Shown here: positions 21,860-35,460 of the stretch, piece after piece
Position numbering within the stretch: position 1 is the first letter of the stretch
How the letters are laid out: every line of letters begins with the position of its first letter
Source of the DNA: Tolypeutes matacus
Lineage: Eukaryota; Chordata; Mammalia; Cingulata; Chlamyphoridae
Length of the DNA stretch: 64,000 bases
Assembly (NCBI GenBank): GCA_026826555.1
Contig: JAKSZT010054581.1
Span: forward strand, 712,902 to 776,901
Reading direction: 5' to 3'
Notes under the pieces: generated by a model
The model's input: only the letters and a program-made list of their open reading frames with translations
What the model was told of the DNA's origin: nothing
The model's database searches: none
Made by a program: the position numbers and the translations under genes

Positions 21860-24800
21860 TTTTTCATTATGTCTTTCATCACAGTAAGATCTGTTTTCTT
21901 TTATGTACATTGAAAATTTCTTCTTTAAGTTCCCCCAGTGTAATCTTTTTTGCTTTATCTTCAAAGAAACTTTAGGTTACAGAAAAGTCACATAGAAAAT
22001 ATAGAGGATTTTCCTATACCTAGCCTGCTCCCCCTCTCCCACTCATGCCTATTAATAACATTTTACACGTGTATGGTACATTTGTTAAAATTTATGTTAC
22101 AAATATTGAAGCATTGCTATTAACAATGGTCAATCATTTACATTATGGTTTACATTTTGCACCTTACACTTTTATAGATTTTGATAAAATTCAAAATTGC
22201 CTGTACCCATCATTGCAAGAACATGCAGAACAATTTCATTTCACTAAAAATGCCCTATGTTCCATCTAAGCTATTCTTCCTTCTCCTGCTCAGAATCTAT
22301 GGAAACCACTGTTTCAGTTTTTGAAGAAAAGGTTCATAGTTACATGCAATAATATTGAGGGCTTGCCATATTGTTCTGTTTTCTTTTATTAGCCACTGCC
22401 CATGTTATTGGGAGGTTCTTGCTTCTCTAATTGAGAACCTAGCAGGTCTTCCCAGGGTGGGAGTTTAATATCTTCTTGTTTATTGTGTAGATCTCCACCC
22501 ACTGAGATACACTGTGAAAAGATGAACTCTTTCATATTCCATGGAAGCATGCCCCAGTGCACCATATCCCACATATCCCCCACCCCCAATGCTCTGCACC
22601 AGTAACCCTCCCCTGCCATATTTCCCAAAAGAACATTCCCAGCATTGTAGTTTTAACCACAGACCTACAAATACCCAGAGTTTTACCTGTTCCTTCCTCC
22701 AGCCCTCTCCCCAATTACATGGAAAGTTCAACCCATCCACATGCTACCTCCCTCACATTCCAGCACTGTAAAACCCAATCACATCACTGCATCACTATTA
22801 CCCCCATTCACTGCCCAACATGCCCCTTCCACCTTATCATAGGTCTTGCCCATATTGAACCTCAACTCACCACCCTCTACTCCCTTTCTGTGTCCTGATA
22901 ACCTATCTTCCAGACTCTAGCTCTGTGAACTTGCTCAATTTGCTTAAGTCATATCGGTGAAGTCATGTAATATTTGTCCTTTCATGACTGGCTTAATTCA
23001 CTCAACACAAGGTCTTCAAGATTCATCCATGTTGTCCCGTGTGTTAATACTGCATTCATTCTTACAACTGATTAATTTTCCATTGTATGTATATATACTA
23101 CAATTTGCTCATCCATTCATCTGTTGATGGACACTTGGGTTTTTCCAACTTTTGGCAGTAGGGAATAATGCCACTATGAACATTGGTGGACATATATCTG
23201 TTTGTATCTCTGCTTTCAACTCTTCTGAGTATATACCCAAAAGTGGGATTGCTGGATCATATGGCTATTCTACAGTTAGCTTCCTGAGGAACTGTAAACT
23301 GTTTTCCACAATGGCTGCATTATTATACATTCCCACTAACAATGGATGGGTATTCATTCCATTTCCTCTACATCCTCTCCAACACCTGTAGTTCTTTGTT
23401 TTTCTATAGCCACCAGTCAAATAGGTGTAAGATGATATCTCATTCTAGTTTTGATTTACATTTCCCTAATGCTAGTGATGTTGAGAATCTTTTTATGTGC
23501 TTTTTAGCTATTTGTATTTCTACTTTGGAGAAGTGTCTATTCAAATCTCTTGTCCATTTTAAAAATGGCTTGATTGTCTTTTCATTTCTGAGATATAGGT
23601 TTCTTTATATATGCTGGATATTAGGCCCCTATCAGGTAGATGGTTACCAAATAAATTCTCCCATTGAGTAGGATGCCTTTTCCCTTTCTTGACAAACTCC
23701 TTTGAAGTGCAAAGCATTTAATTTTGAGGAGTTTTAATTTATCTATTTTTTCATTTATTGTTTAAGTTATGAGTGTAAAGTTTATGAAACCATTTCTACT
23801 ACAATATCTTGTACATGCTTCATTACATTACCTTCTGGGAGCTTTATGGTCTTGGCTTTTATATTTATTTCTTTGATCCATCTTGAGTTAATTTTTGTAT
23901 AACATGTGAGATGGTGATCCTCTATCATTCTTTTGGATATGGATATCCAGTTCTCCAAGCACCATTTGTTGAAGAGGCCATTCTCTCCCAGTTGAATGGG
24001 CTTGGTGACCTTATCAAATATCAGTTGGCTGTATATGTGAGGATGTATATCAACATTCTCAAATCAGTTCCATTGGTTAGTATGTCTATCCTTTTGCCAA
24101 TATCATGCAGTTTTGACCACCATAGTTTGTAGTATGTTATAAATTCAGGTAGCATGATTCCTCCAATTTTTTTTTTTATTATTCAATATGTTTTTGGCTA
24201 TTTGGGGCCACTGTCACTTCCAAATAAATTTCATAATTAACTTTTCTAATTCAGCAATAAATGTAATTTTTATTGGGATTGTGTTGAATCTGTAAATTAA
24301 TGTAAGACAGACATCTTAATGATGTTGAGTCTTCCAATCCACGAACATGGAATATTGTCCCATTTATTTAGTTATTCTTTGATGTACTTTAACAGTGTTG
24401 TGTAGTGTTCTGTGTATAAGACATTTACAACTTCAGTTAAATTTATCCCTAGGTATTTGATTCTTTTAGTTAAAATACCATTGTAAACGGTATTTTTTTC
24501 TTGATTTCCTCCCCAGATTGCTCATTATTGGTGTACAGGAGTGTTACTGTTTTTTGCATGTTGGTCTTATATCCTGCCACTTTACCGAACTTGTTTATCA
24601 GTTCTAGAAGCTTTGCTTTAGATTTTTCAGGACTTTCTATGTATAGGATTATGTCATCTGTAAATAGTGAAAATTTTGCCTCTTCCATTCCAGTTTGGAT
24701 GATTTTATGTCTTTTTATTGCCTAACTGTTCAAGCAAGTACTTCTAACATGATGTTAAATAAGGGTGATGACAGTGGGCATCCTTGTCTTGCTCCAGATC

Positions 24801-25478
24801 TTAGAGGGAAAGCCTTTAGCACTTCACAATTGTGTATGATATTAGCTGTGGGTTTTTCATACACACCCTTTATCATGTTGAGAAAGTTGACTTGTATTCT
24901 TAGTTTTTGAAGTGTTTTTGTCAAGAAAGGATGCTGTATTTTGTCAAATACTTTTTCTGCATCAGTAGAGATGATAATGTGATTTTTTTCTCTTTTGATC
25001 TGTTAATGTGGTACATTACATTGATTGATTTTCTTATATCAAACCATTCTTGCATACCAGGTGTGAAACCCACTTGATCATGTGTATAGGTCATTGGATG
25101 TGTTGTTGAAAATAATTAGCAAGTATTTTGTTAATGACTTTAGCACCTAGGTTCATGAGAAAGTTGATCTGTAGTATTTTTTTGTGTGGTGTCTTTATGT
25201 GGCTTTGGTATTAGGGTGATGTTGGCATCATAAAATGAGTTAGACAGTATTCCCTCTACTTCTATTTTTTGGAAGAGCTTAAGCAGGATTAGTGTTAACT
25301 CTTTCTGGAATGATTGGTAGAATTCACATATGAAGTCATCTGGTCCTGGGCTTTTCTTTGTTGGGAGGTTTTTAATGACTAATTCAATTTTGTTAGTTGT
25401 TATTGGTCTGTTGCGTTTATCAATTTATTCTTTCATCAATGTAGGTTTTTTGTGTGTTTCTAGAAATTTGTCCATTTA
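21860..25478 (-). mobile_element. L1-B: antisense L1, 3' part (ORF2 and 3' UTR)
   Basis: Read on the minus strand. The 3' UTR lies at 21860-22980 and holds the TTCTTTGAAGATAA terminal block. ORF2 C-terminal sequence follows, then reverse transcriptase around 24470-25000. The catalytic box is FTDD instead of YADD (near 24650), and frames are broken, so it is inactive. At 25478 the element switches strand: the neighbouring piece (25479-26133) carries the adjoining upstream ORF2 segment in plus orientation. Confidence 0.85.
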
Positions 25479-26133
25479 AATGAATTCAGAAAGATAGAAA
25501 CTTTACAAAAAATTTTTTTATAAAAAATTTCTCTGACCACAATGGAATGAAGCTATAAATTAATAAGTGACAGGACAATGAACCAGATTAGACATAAAGA
25601 TATGGGAGTTAAACAACACCCTTTTAGACAATCAGTGAGTTAAGAAGGAAATTTCAGAAGTCAGTAATTACCTTGAAATTAATGAAAATGAGAAAACAAC
25701 ATATCAAAACCTATGGGATGCAGGAAAAGCTATGCTGAGAGGGAAATTTATAGCCATAAATGCTTATAATTTAAAAAGAAGAAAGAGCTAAAATCAAAGA
25801 CCTAACTGCAATACCTGGAAGAACTAGAAAAAGAACAACAAACTAATCCCATAGCCAGCAGAAAAATGAAATATCAAAGATTACAGCAGAGCTTAATGAA
25901 ACTTAGAATAAAAAACACAAGAAAAAATTAACAAAACCAAATCTGGTTCTTTGAGAAGATTAATAAAATTGACACTCTGTTAGATAGACTAACAAAGAAA
26001 AAAAGGGAGAAGACACAAATACATAAAATAAGAAATAAGGGAGAGGATATCATGACTGATCCCACAGAAATAAAGAATTTCCTAAGAGGATACTTTGAGA
26101 AATTGTGTGCCAACAAGATGGATATCTTAGATT
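25479..26133 (+). mobile_element. L1-B inverted 5' segment
   Basis: Plus-strand L1 ORF2 from the end of the endonuclease region (TTTCTCTGACCACAATGG near 25530) to the linker (AATTGTGTGCCAACAAGATGG near 26100). This is the segment that normally lies just upstream of the point where L1-B starts at 25478. An inverted 5' part next to a correctly placed 3' part is the known product of twin priming during L1 insertion. Confidence 0.8.
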
Positions 26134-26933
26134 CAACATATTTGGGGGCTCACCAGGTGAATCCAGTGTGAGTCCAGTCAGTCCACATGCACTACTTATC
26201 CAAATTTAATATGCATAAATATTAATCAGGGGCTATTGCTAATATACATATTTGATGCAGCAGGGCAGGGATTTAACTGAGAGTCTGTTTATTTAACAAG
26301 ATACAGGACCATGGACACAACTGTGTTATCAAGCTCCTCTTTTCTCTCAGGAAAATAAAATTTGATGAAGAATTTTTAAAAATGTTCCCCTATATTTAGA
26401 ACCCTAAGCAACTGCACAAAATTTCATAATGTGAAAAATTTTATTAACATTGAATAAAATTTAAAAGCATATTTACAGTGATATTTAGTATTCAAAGGCT
26501 GAGAGGATAGTCTCCATTACAATTGCCTTTAGTGGCTTCCAGGGAGCAAAATGTCTCTTCTCAGGATAGGGATATTTTTAAAAATGTAGATCCCATGGGT
26601 GGTCCATTACACAAAGTTTTGCAAAATTCAATCAGCTTCTCACCAAATGTGGAAGAATTTCTTATCTTCCAATTCACATTATAGTTATCAGTGTAATAAA
26701 TAATAAAACCTAGTTTGATCAGTATCATTTTATATTCAACTTCAAATGACATAATTAAAATAATCAGTGTCTGTGTGACCATCCCCAGTTTTATCTGGGA
26801 TTCCACCATGTGCACACCCACAGCAGCTGGGGAAGTGCTGATTCACCAAACACAGCTACTCCCTGCATCTTCCCCCCCCCCCCCGGCCTTAAGTAACCTC
26901 TAAGCCATGTGCATATTCCTTGCATGGAATATT
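26134..26933 (-). other. Possible antisense 3' LTR of the provirus, low confidence
   Basis: The minus strand has an AATAAA signal (near plus 26290) about 150 bases before its end at 26140. Its last 40 bases loosely resemble the end of the sequence at 43131-43300. That fits a pair of LTRs flanking the provirus, but similarity is weak and no TG...CA pair with duplication can be shown. A C-run lies at 26873-26884. Otherwise nothing is recognised. Confidence 0.3.
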
Positions 26934-27021
26934 TCTTTTTTTAGGAGGAACCAGGTATCAAATCTGGGAATTTATGCATTGGAGACAGGCACTCAACCTC
27001 TGAGCTAAATGGCTCCCTTGT
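26934..27021 (-). mobile_element. Old monomeric tRNA-like SINE fragment
   Basis: The minus strand reads GGAGCCATTTAGCTCAGAGG, then CCTGGTTCCTCCTAAAAAA. This is the same head-to-CCTCCTAAAA layout as the DAS SINEs but with many changes. The A box (TAGCTCAGAGGT) is readable, and the B box is weak. It interrupts the provirus near its 3' end. Confidence 0.6.
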
Positions 27022-28764
27022 TCAGTTTTAAGAAATGATCTTCTATAAGGTATTTCATCTGGACTTAATTCAAGTCTTCTTTTGGGCATAACCTTAACCT
27101 GTAGTTGGGCAATTGGCAGGGCTTTATTTCACTTGAGGTGAGTTTTAAACAAATATTGGCAATGGCTTCTTTTAAGGTGAGATTCATTTTCTCAGTCTTT
27201 CAAATAGATTGAGTTATTCGGGGAGAATGCAAGTGCCAATCTATAACAGTCCACCTACATTTTAAGTCACTTCAGAAATAAAGGCCACCATATTGTCACT
27301 TTCTATAGAAATAGCAAGTCCAAACCATGGAATGATTTCTTTATTAAGACTTTGACTACTTCTTGAGATTTTTCCATTTGGCATGGGAAAGCTTTTACTC
27401 AATTAGTGAAAGTGTCTACAAACTTTAGCAAATACTCAAATTTACATCAGCTCTTGGCATAAAAATCAGTTTGTCAGTCCTCTCCTCTATGCCCTCTTTA
27501 TTGTATTTCTTTGGTAAAGTCTGAAGGCTGAGTTTTAGGGTTAACTAGAGCACAAGTTACACACTAATCATTTACACACTGAATCATTCTACACAGATTG
27601 GGTCCTATGAGGAATTGACTTATCCACTGGAACAGTTTCATGTCCATAATGAGTAAGTTTATGGAAATAAATGACAATGGGTTTCACTAGGCTTTTGGGA
27701 AGAGCAACTTGTGGTAGTTTTCCCAAAGTTCTTTCAGGGACACTTTTAAAGCATCCATTGTCTGTGGCTTGAGTATATTCCCACTCTTTTTCTATGGCTA
27801 AATTTTTTTTCTAGTACTGGGGTTTCCCAAATGGCTTTAGGTTAGGGTCTCACCATCTCTGGGGTATTAATTGGTAGTCCAGTCTTTCAGGGTGGAGGGG
27901 TGTAATAAGAGTTGGTTCTATTCTCCTTGCAGCTAACTTAGTGGCTTTATCAGCTAAACAGTTTCTGTTTGCTTCCCTGCTATTGGAACTTTGGTGCTCT
28001 CTGCAATGAATGACTACTAATTTCCTGGGGGAGTATCAAAACTTCAGGCAGCTTTGAAATGAGATCAGCATGTTTATGTACTTATTAGCAGTTTCTATCA
28101 GGGTGACTACCAAATACCCTCCTTATTGTTTCCTATGGTCCATAAAATTGCTTCCATCAGTAAAAATCCAAGCGCTGGGATTTTTATGATTACATTAGAC
28201 AGTCCCAGTCTACTGGAATATGTTTCCTAAAGAAGCTGTACACAGTCATTTGGGGGAGTATCCACTCTCATTTATCCTAAAATCTCAGAGCAAAGTGGCA
28301 GCATTAAGCTTGTCAATAGTCTTTAAAGTCACAATATGACTGCCTAGTGGTGTGGCTGGATTGATCTCCTTTGTTTAAATATTGTAATTGCATAATGAGG
28401 ACTATAGATGTAATCCAGAGAACTTAATGTGAAATTTTCTGTCTCTAAAATAAGGTCACAAGTAGCTGTGTCTGTGTGCAGACAAGCAGGCCAGATTTGA
28501 GATACAAGGTCTAGCTGTTTGGACAGTTATGCTATTGGTTGGGTGCTCCTCCAAAGGTTTGAGTTAAAACTCCCAAGGTGCTGAATTTCCATTCATCTAA
28601 GAACAAGTGGAAAATTTTTTGTGGAGTCTGGCAGTCCTAGAGCTGGGGCAGTAAGTAATTTTTGCTTCAGCTTCTAAAAGTAAATGCATATTCTGGTGTC
28701 TAGACTAGGGGCTATTTTTCACTTCGTTTAAGTGTTTCATATAATAACTTAGCTATAAATCTAA
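27022..28764 (-). pseudogene. Class I ERV pol 3' part (RNase H and integrase), broken
   Basis: In the antisense direction, 27430-27180 encodes pieces with the spacing and residues of a gammaretroviral integrase core. There is an FVDTF stretch, a later S/T-D-N motif region and an HSP-type segment upstream of the conserved glutamate region. The sequence at 28740-27500 fits the RNase H/connection region by position, but I can name few residues. Many stops and frameshifts are present. In a live virus the integrase inserts viral cDNA into host DNA. The segment is cut at 28764 by the L1-C block and continues into the RT part at 38326. No env is recognisable beyond it. Confidence 0.6.
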
Positions 28765-28777
28765 AATTAGTTGTCCA
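28765..28777. repeat. Left copy of 13-bp target-site duplication
   Basis: AATTAGTTGTCCA. Its partner AATTAGTTATCCA is at 38313-38325, one mismatch apart. The pair brackets both L1-C and the adjoining retroposon R3, and the ERV sequence on the two outer sides is contiguous pol. Confidence 0.8.
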
Positions 28778-30636
28778 TGGAGGGAAGAGGCAAGATAGCA
28801 TTGGTTTAAGTGGGTGCTCACCATCTCTCCTGCAAAAGATGGCTGAGTGGGGACAAGATCCTGTCCGAGTGAGCTGTTCTGGGAGCCCATGGAGCAGGAG
28901 ACTTTGAGGCATCAATCTGGAGGGAACTGGACAGGGAGATAGATTGTTCAAGACAAAACCATGAGTTTTTAGACATGTATGTAACCACCCTCAGGGCAAA
29001 GGGCCAGGGTGAACCCAGACCTCAGCTGACTATCCAGTGAGAGGAAGCATATCCCAAGAGAGGGAGAGTTCTGGCAAAGGGTAGAGAGGGTTTTCTTTCT
29101 GTGAGTTTGGTTACCTAGATCCCCTTTGAGCTTTATAGAGTACACCAGCTGGCTCAAAGTGGCACCAGGTAGAGGGAAGAAGTGAATCTGCTGAGGAAGT
29201 CTGATTTACCTAAACACCCTTGGATAGAGAAACTTAGCCTGTGAGAGGGTGGAGTCAGGCAATCAACCAGTTCCATGTTGAAAATTATCAAAATTTCAAC
29301 TCCCCTAAAGAAGCCAGGCAGTAGGAAGTGCTTAATAAGTTTCTAATAGCCTATTTAGGGTCCCCTGGGAGGAAAGGGTGGTCTAGAAGAGAGTTGAGAA
29401 TCATTTCTGTGTGGTGAATTCAGTCACCAGAGCCCCATTTGTATTTCAAAAGGGAACTCAATCTGACCAGGAGAGGGGAGGGGGGATCTGTTCATACAGC
29501 CTGTTGAATCCTGCTGCCCTAGAAGAGTCAAAGATGCTTGAGGGAAAGTGATTGCATAGCTTTCTGAAGAGCTAACTGACCCAACCAGAAAATTTATCTT
29601 AGTGGAGGAGTTTCCACCTTGACTATATGAGGTCCCTAGTTCAAATCCTGGCTCCTTTTAGAGTAGTGATCCACTGGGATATCAAACACCCAGCTGATAC
29701 ATTAGAACTGAGAAAACATACACATTATTTTTGTAATAGGTTCTCTTGGTTCCCTTATTTTTCCTAATAAAAAAGGTTACTTTTAAAAAATAAGTTAATT
29801 TACTCACTAAAACCCACTTTAAAGCCTGCAGGACAACTAATTGATGAACACGCACAGCCTAAGATGTTCCACAGGGCCTAGGAAGGAACGTTGTCCTTCC
29901 TTAGTTTTTGTTTGCTTGCTTGTGTATTTGTTTTTTGTTTCTTGTTTTTCTTTGCTCTTTCCTTCCCCAACTTTTTTCAAAATTAGGTGCTACTTGCCTG
30001 TTTCATCTTTGCTGTGTTTCTTCTTCCTTGATTTCTCATTTTTTGTGTATACTGATTTTGTCTAAGAAGGCTACCTCTTTTCTTTCCTTCACCTTTCTAT
30101 CTTCTGCTTTCTGTTGTGGGTCATACATTCAACCTTTCTTTATCTAATCCTCAATTTTTCTGGTTTCTATTTCAATCTTGTCTATTCTGTTTTCTTTTCT
30201 TTTCTTTTTTTGTTAACTTGTTTCTTTTTGTCCTTTCTTTTCTCATTCTCTCTCTACTCATCATTCTGGCCTTTTAAATCATTCTGATATTTTTCTCTAT
30301 TCAGTTTCATATTCCATTGCAGGTACTCCACTTTTTTACTCCTATTACTCTACACTGCTTACAAGAGTTTAATAATCATTTTACTAAGTCTTAAACAGTC
30401 CCTCTTTTAACTTTTACTATTATTATTACTATTATCCTCTTTCTTTACTTATTTCTATGGCTTTCTATGGCTCTAATCTCTTTCCTTCAAGGAAACATAA
30501 AAAACAGCAATGAAATAGAACAAGAAGAACAAATTATCAAAGAAAACACTTAACACACACACAAAGCCAGCAGCTAAATAAAACTCCAGAGTAGAGAGGG
30601 AAACTTATCAACTGAAAAACCCATCAAGATAAAAAG

Positions 30637-31342
30637 ATGACCAGATGGCAACAAAAATTACAAACCATACTGAGAAACATGAAGACATGGCCCTGTCCAA
30701 TGAAAAAACTAAAAACCAGGAAGAGATGCAGAACATTGGACAACTAATCAAAGCTGTCCAAATAAATATCATGGACCAACTTAATGAAGTGAGGGAAGAG
30801 ATTAAGGATAGTATGAAGACAACAGCCGAACATACTGAAGAAATTGTAAACATATATAAAAAGATAGTAAATATGATGATGATGAATGTCACAATACAAG
30901 AAATCAAAAAGAAGCTGGATTCATATAACAGCAGATTTGAACAGGCATTAGAAAAAAATAGTGATGTGGAAAACAGTACATCTGAAAACAAACAAAGTAG
31001 AACAGCTAGATAAAAAGATAGAAAAAATCCAGCAGGGATTTAGGGATTTGAACAACACAAGATGCACAAACATACACATTATAAGTATCCCAGATGGAGA
31101 AGAGAAGGAAAAGGGGACAGAAGGAGTGTTGAAGGAAATAATGACTGAAAACTTCCCAACCCTATTGAAGGAGATAGACATACATGTCCAGGAAGCACAG
31201 TGTACCCCAAACAGTATAAATCCCTATGGGCCTATTTCAAGATATATACTTGTCAAACTATTCAATGCTCAAGACAAAGAAAATACTCAAGGCAGTAAAA
31301 GAAAAGAAAACATACAAGAGAAGCTCAATAAGATTAAGTGCT
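30637..31342 (+). pseudogene. L1-C ORF1, frameshifted
   Basis: The ATG at 30637 aligns to the ORF1 start of L1-A. A one-base deletion in an A-run near 30655 shifts the frame. The coiled-coil part is then read at 30645-31013 and the RRM-like part (IPDGEEKEKGTEG, ENFPTLLKE) at 30961-31344. Heptad-rich E/K/I sequence marks the coiled coil. It is non-functional but clearly L1 ORF1p. Confidence 0.85.
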
Positions 31343-31659
31343 AATTTCTCATCTGAAACCATGGAGGCAAGATGACAATAGTCAAGGTACTAAAAGAAAA
31401 AAACTTGAGCCAAGAATTCTCTATCCAGCACAGCTGACATTCAAAAATAATGGAGAATTCAAAATATTCACAAATAAACAGAAATTAAGAGAGTATGCCA
31501 AAAAGAAATCAGCCTTTCAAGAAATACTAAAGGGAGTTCTGCAGTTTGAAAGGAAAAAGCAGTAGAGAGAGAGTTGAGGGAGGATGTAAGAACAACTTAA
31601 AAGACAAAAAGAAAATAAAAACAGCATATGACATAAATAAACCCAAAAGTATGCCTAAT

Positions 31660-34600
31660 ATAAGTAATTCCTTGACAGTAATAACACTGAACATTAATGG
31701 ATTAAACTCACTGGGCAAGAGACACAGATAGGCAGAATGGAAAAGGAAATATGACCCATATATATGCTGTCTACAACAAACCTACCTTAGACCCATGGAT
31801 TCAAGAAGGCTGAAAGTGAATGGTTGGAAAACAATTTTACAAGCAAACAATAACAGAAAAAAAGGTGACAGTAGGTATGCTAATATCAGACAAAATAGAC
31901 TTTAAATGCAAAACTATTCTAAGACACAAAGATGGACACTATATATTAGTAAAAGAGGTAATCTTTCAAGAAGAAAGAACAATCATAAACATTTATATAC
32001 CTAACCAGGGTGCCTCAAAATACATGAGTCAAACACTGGAAAAACTAAGTGGAGAAATAGATGCCTTTAAAATTATAGTGGGAGACTTTAATACATCATT
32101 ATCACCATTAGACATAACATCTAGACAAAGAATCAATAAAGAAACAAAGACTCTGAATAATACACTAGAGGATCTGGACCTAATAGATATATACAGAACA
32201 CTACACCCAAATAAGGTGGGATATACATTCTTCTTGAGTGCACATGGATCATTCTCCAAAATAAACCACATGCTAGGCCACAGAAAAATTCTCAATGAAC
32301 TCAGAAAGATTGAAATTATACAGAGTAATTTCTCTGACACAATGGGATGAAGCTGGAAATCAGTAAGGGCCAGAGAACTACATTAGACACAAAGGTATGG
32401 AAGTTAAACAACACACTTTTAGACAAACAGTGGGTCAAGGAGGAAATTTTGAAAGAAATCAGTACCTACCTTGAAATGAATGAAAATGACAACACAACAT
32501 ATCAAAACCTATGGGATGCTGCAAAAGTTGTATTGAGAGGAAAATTCATAGCTATAAACGCATATATCAAAATAGAATAAAGAGCTAAAATCAAAGACCT
32601 AACTGCACATCTGGAGGAATTACTAGAAGAACAACAAACCAATCCAAAAGGAAGTAGAAAGTGGGAAATAACAAAGAATAGAGCAGATCTAAATGAAAGA
32701 GAAAATAAGAAAGCACTAGAAAAAATAAACAAAACCGAAAGCTGGTTCTTCAGGAAGATCAATAAAATTGACAAACCCTTAGCTAGACTAAGAAAGAAAA
32801 ATAGAATGAAGATGCAAATACACAAAATAAGAAATGAGGAAGGGGATATCACCATCAACCCCACAGAAATAAAGGGTATCATAAGAGGACACTTTATAAA
32901 TTATTTTCCAATAAGAAGGACAATTTAGAGGAAATGGACAAATTCTTAGAACACACAAGTAGCCTACACTGATGAAAGAATAAATTGATTAACTCAACAG
33001 ACCAATCACAAGTAAAGAGACAGAATCAGTCATCAAAAACCTCCCACTAAAAAAAGCCCAGAACCAGAAGGCTTCACAGGTGAATTTTATGAAACATTCT
33101 AGAAAGAACTAACACCAATCTTCCTTATGTCTTCCAAAAATTAGGAATAGAAGGAACAATGCCTAACTCATCCTATGATGCCATCATTACCCTAATACCA
33201 AAACCAAACAAAGGTACCACAAAAAAGGAAAATTACAGACCAATCACTCTGATAAACCTAGATGCTAAAATCATCAGTGAAACACTTGCTAAACATATTC
33301 AATAACACATTAAATGAATTATACATCAGGACCAAGTGGGTTTCACCGCACTTTTGCAAGGATGGTTAAACAATAGAAAATCAGTGCTATAAACCACATA
33401 AACAGATCAAAAGAAAAAAACACATTATCATGTCTATAGATGCAGAAAAAGCATTTGACAAAATACAGCACCTTTTCCTGATAAAAACACAGCAAAAGAT
33501 AAGAATAGAAGGAAACTTTCTGAAAATGTTAAAGGGGGTATATGAAAAATCCACAGCTAACATCATATACAATGGTGAAATCCTAAAAGCTTTCTCTCTA
33601 AGATTAGGAATAAGACAAGGATGCCTACTATCAACGCTCCTATTTAACACTGTATTAGAAGTACTTGCTCAAGTACTGAGACAAGAAAAAGATATAAAAT
33701 ACATTCAAATTGGAAGGGAAGAAGTAAAAATTTCACTATTTGCAGATGACATGATCCTAAACATAGAAAGTGCTGGAAATCTACAACAAAGCATATAGAG
33801 CCTATAAATGAGTTCAGTGAAGTCTCAGGCTATAACATCAATGTTCAAAAATCAGTAGCATTTCTGTACAAAAATAATGAGCAATCTGAGGAGGAAATTA
33901 AGAAAAAAAATACCATTTACAATAGAAACTAAAAAAAATTAAATACATAGGAAAAAACTTAACTAAAGATGTAAATGACTTATACACAGAAATCTACACA
34001 GCCCTATTAAAGGAAACCAAAGAAGACTTAAATAAATGGAAGAATATTCCCTGTTCATGGATAGGAAGACTAAACATCATTAAGATGTCTATCCTACCCC
34101 AAATAATCTACAGATTTAAGACAAACCCAATAAAAATCAGCACAGCATTTTTTACTGAATTGGAAAACAAAATATGAAATCTATTTGGAAAGGCAAGAGA
34201 CCCTGAATAGCCAAAGACATATTGAAAAAAAAAATAAAGTTGGAGGAATCACACTACTTGACTTTAAATCATACTGCAAAGCTACAGTGGTCAAAACTGC
34301 ATGGCATTGGCACATGGATAGACATATTGACCAATGGAACTGAATTATAAACTCTAATATAGATCTTTGCAAATACAGTTATCTGATAATCAACAATGCC
34401 ACCAAGCTCACTCAACTGGGAGAGAATGGCCTCTTCAACAAATGGTGCTTGGAGAACTGGATATCCATATCCAAACAAATGAGAGAGAAACACCATCTCA
34501 CACATTATACCAAAATCAACTCAAGATGGATCAAAGATCTAAATATAAGAGCCAAGACCATAAAGACCTTGGAAGATAATGTAGGAAAGCATCTACAGGA

Positions 34601-35460
34601 CCTTGTAATAAGAAATGGCTTCATGAACTTCACGTCCAAAGCATGAGCAGTGAAAGAAAAAAAGAGATAAATGGGGTCTCCTGAAAATTAAAACCTTTGG
34701 TACTTCAAAGGAGTTTGTCAAGTAAGTGAAAAGACAGCCTTCACCATAGAAGAAAATATTTGGTAACCATATATCAGATATAAGCCTAATATCCAGCATT
34801 ATATAAAGAAATCCTATATCTTGAAAATAAAAAGATAAACAACCCATTTTAAAAATGGGCAAGCAATTTGAACAGGCACTTTTCCAAAGAAGAAATACAA
34901 ATCACTAAAAAGCACATGAAAAGATGCTCATCACTAGCTATTAGGGAAATGCAAATCAAAATTCCCATGAGAGACCATCTTACACGTATTAGGCTGGTGG
35001 CCATTAAAAATATGAGGACAACAAGTGTTGGAGAGTATTTGGAGGAATGGGAACCCTCATCTACTGCAGGTGGGAATGTAGAATGGCCCCACCACTGTGG
35101 AGTACAGTTTGGTGGTTCCTCAGAAAACTAAATATAGATCTGCCATGTGTCCCAGCATTTCCACTTCTGGGTATGTACCCAGAATAACTTAAAGCAAGGA
35201 CATGAACAGATATGCACATCAACATTCATAGCATAATTATTCACTATAGCCAAAAGTTGGAATCACCCCAAATGCCCATCAACAGATAAATGAAAAAACA
35301 AAATGTGATATATACATACAATGGAATATTACTCAGCTGTAAGAAGGAATACACTACTAACACAAGGGATAACATGGATGAATCCTGAGGACCTTATGTT
35401 GAGTGAAGCAAGCCAGGTATTGAAGGACAAATATTACATGACCTTTCTGATATGAATTAA
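31660..35460 (+). pseudogene. L1-C ORF2, broken
   Basis: The endonuclease part is read at 31820-32350 and continues in another frame at 32347-32580, so the catalytic SDH region is frameshifted near 32335. The reverse transcriptase is around 33430-33798, with FADD at 33739-33750 in place of the usual YADD. C-terminal pieces are at 34449-34646 and 34868-35131. The order follows L1 ORF2. Stops and frame changes make it inactive. Confidence 0.9.

Noticed and set aside
26138..26160. Plus-strand retroviral primer site (TTTGGGGGCTC, tRNA-Pro-like)
   Set aside because: The provirus next to it is antisense, so a plus-strand primer site would be in the wrong direction. No LTR lies upstream. It is more likely part of the proposed antisense LTR end.
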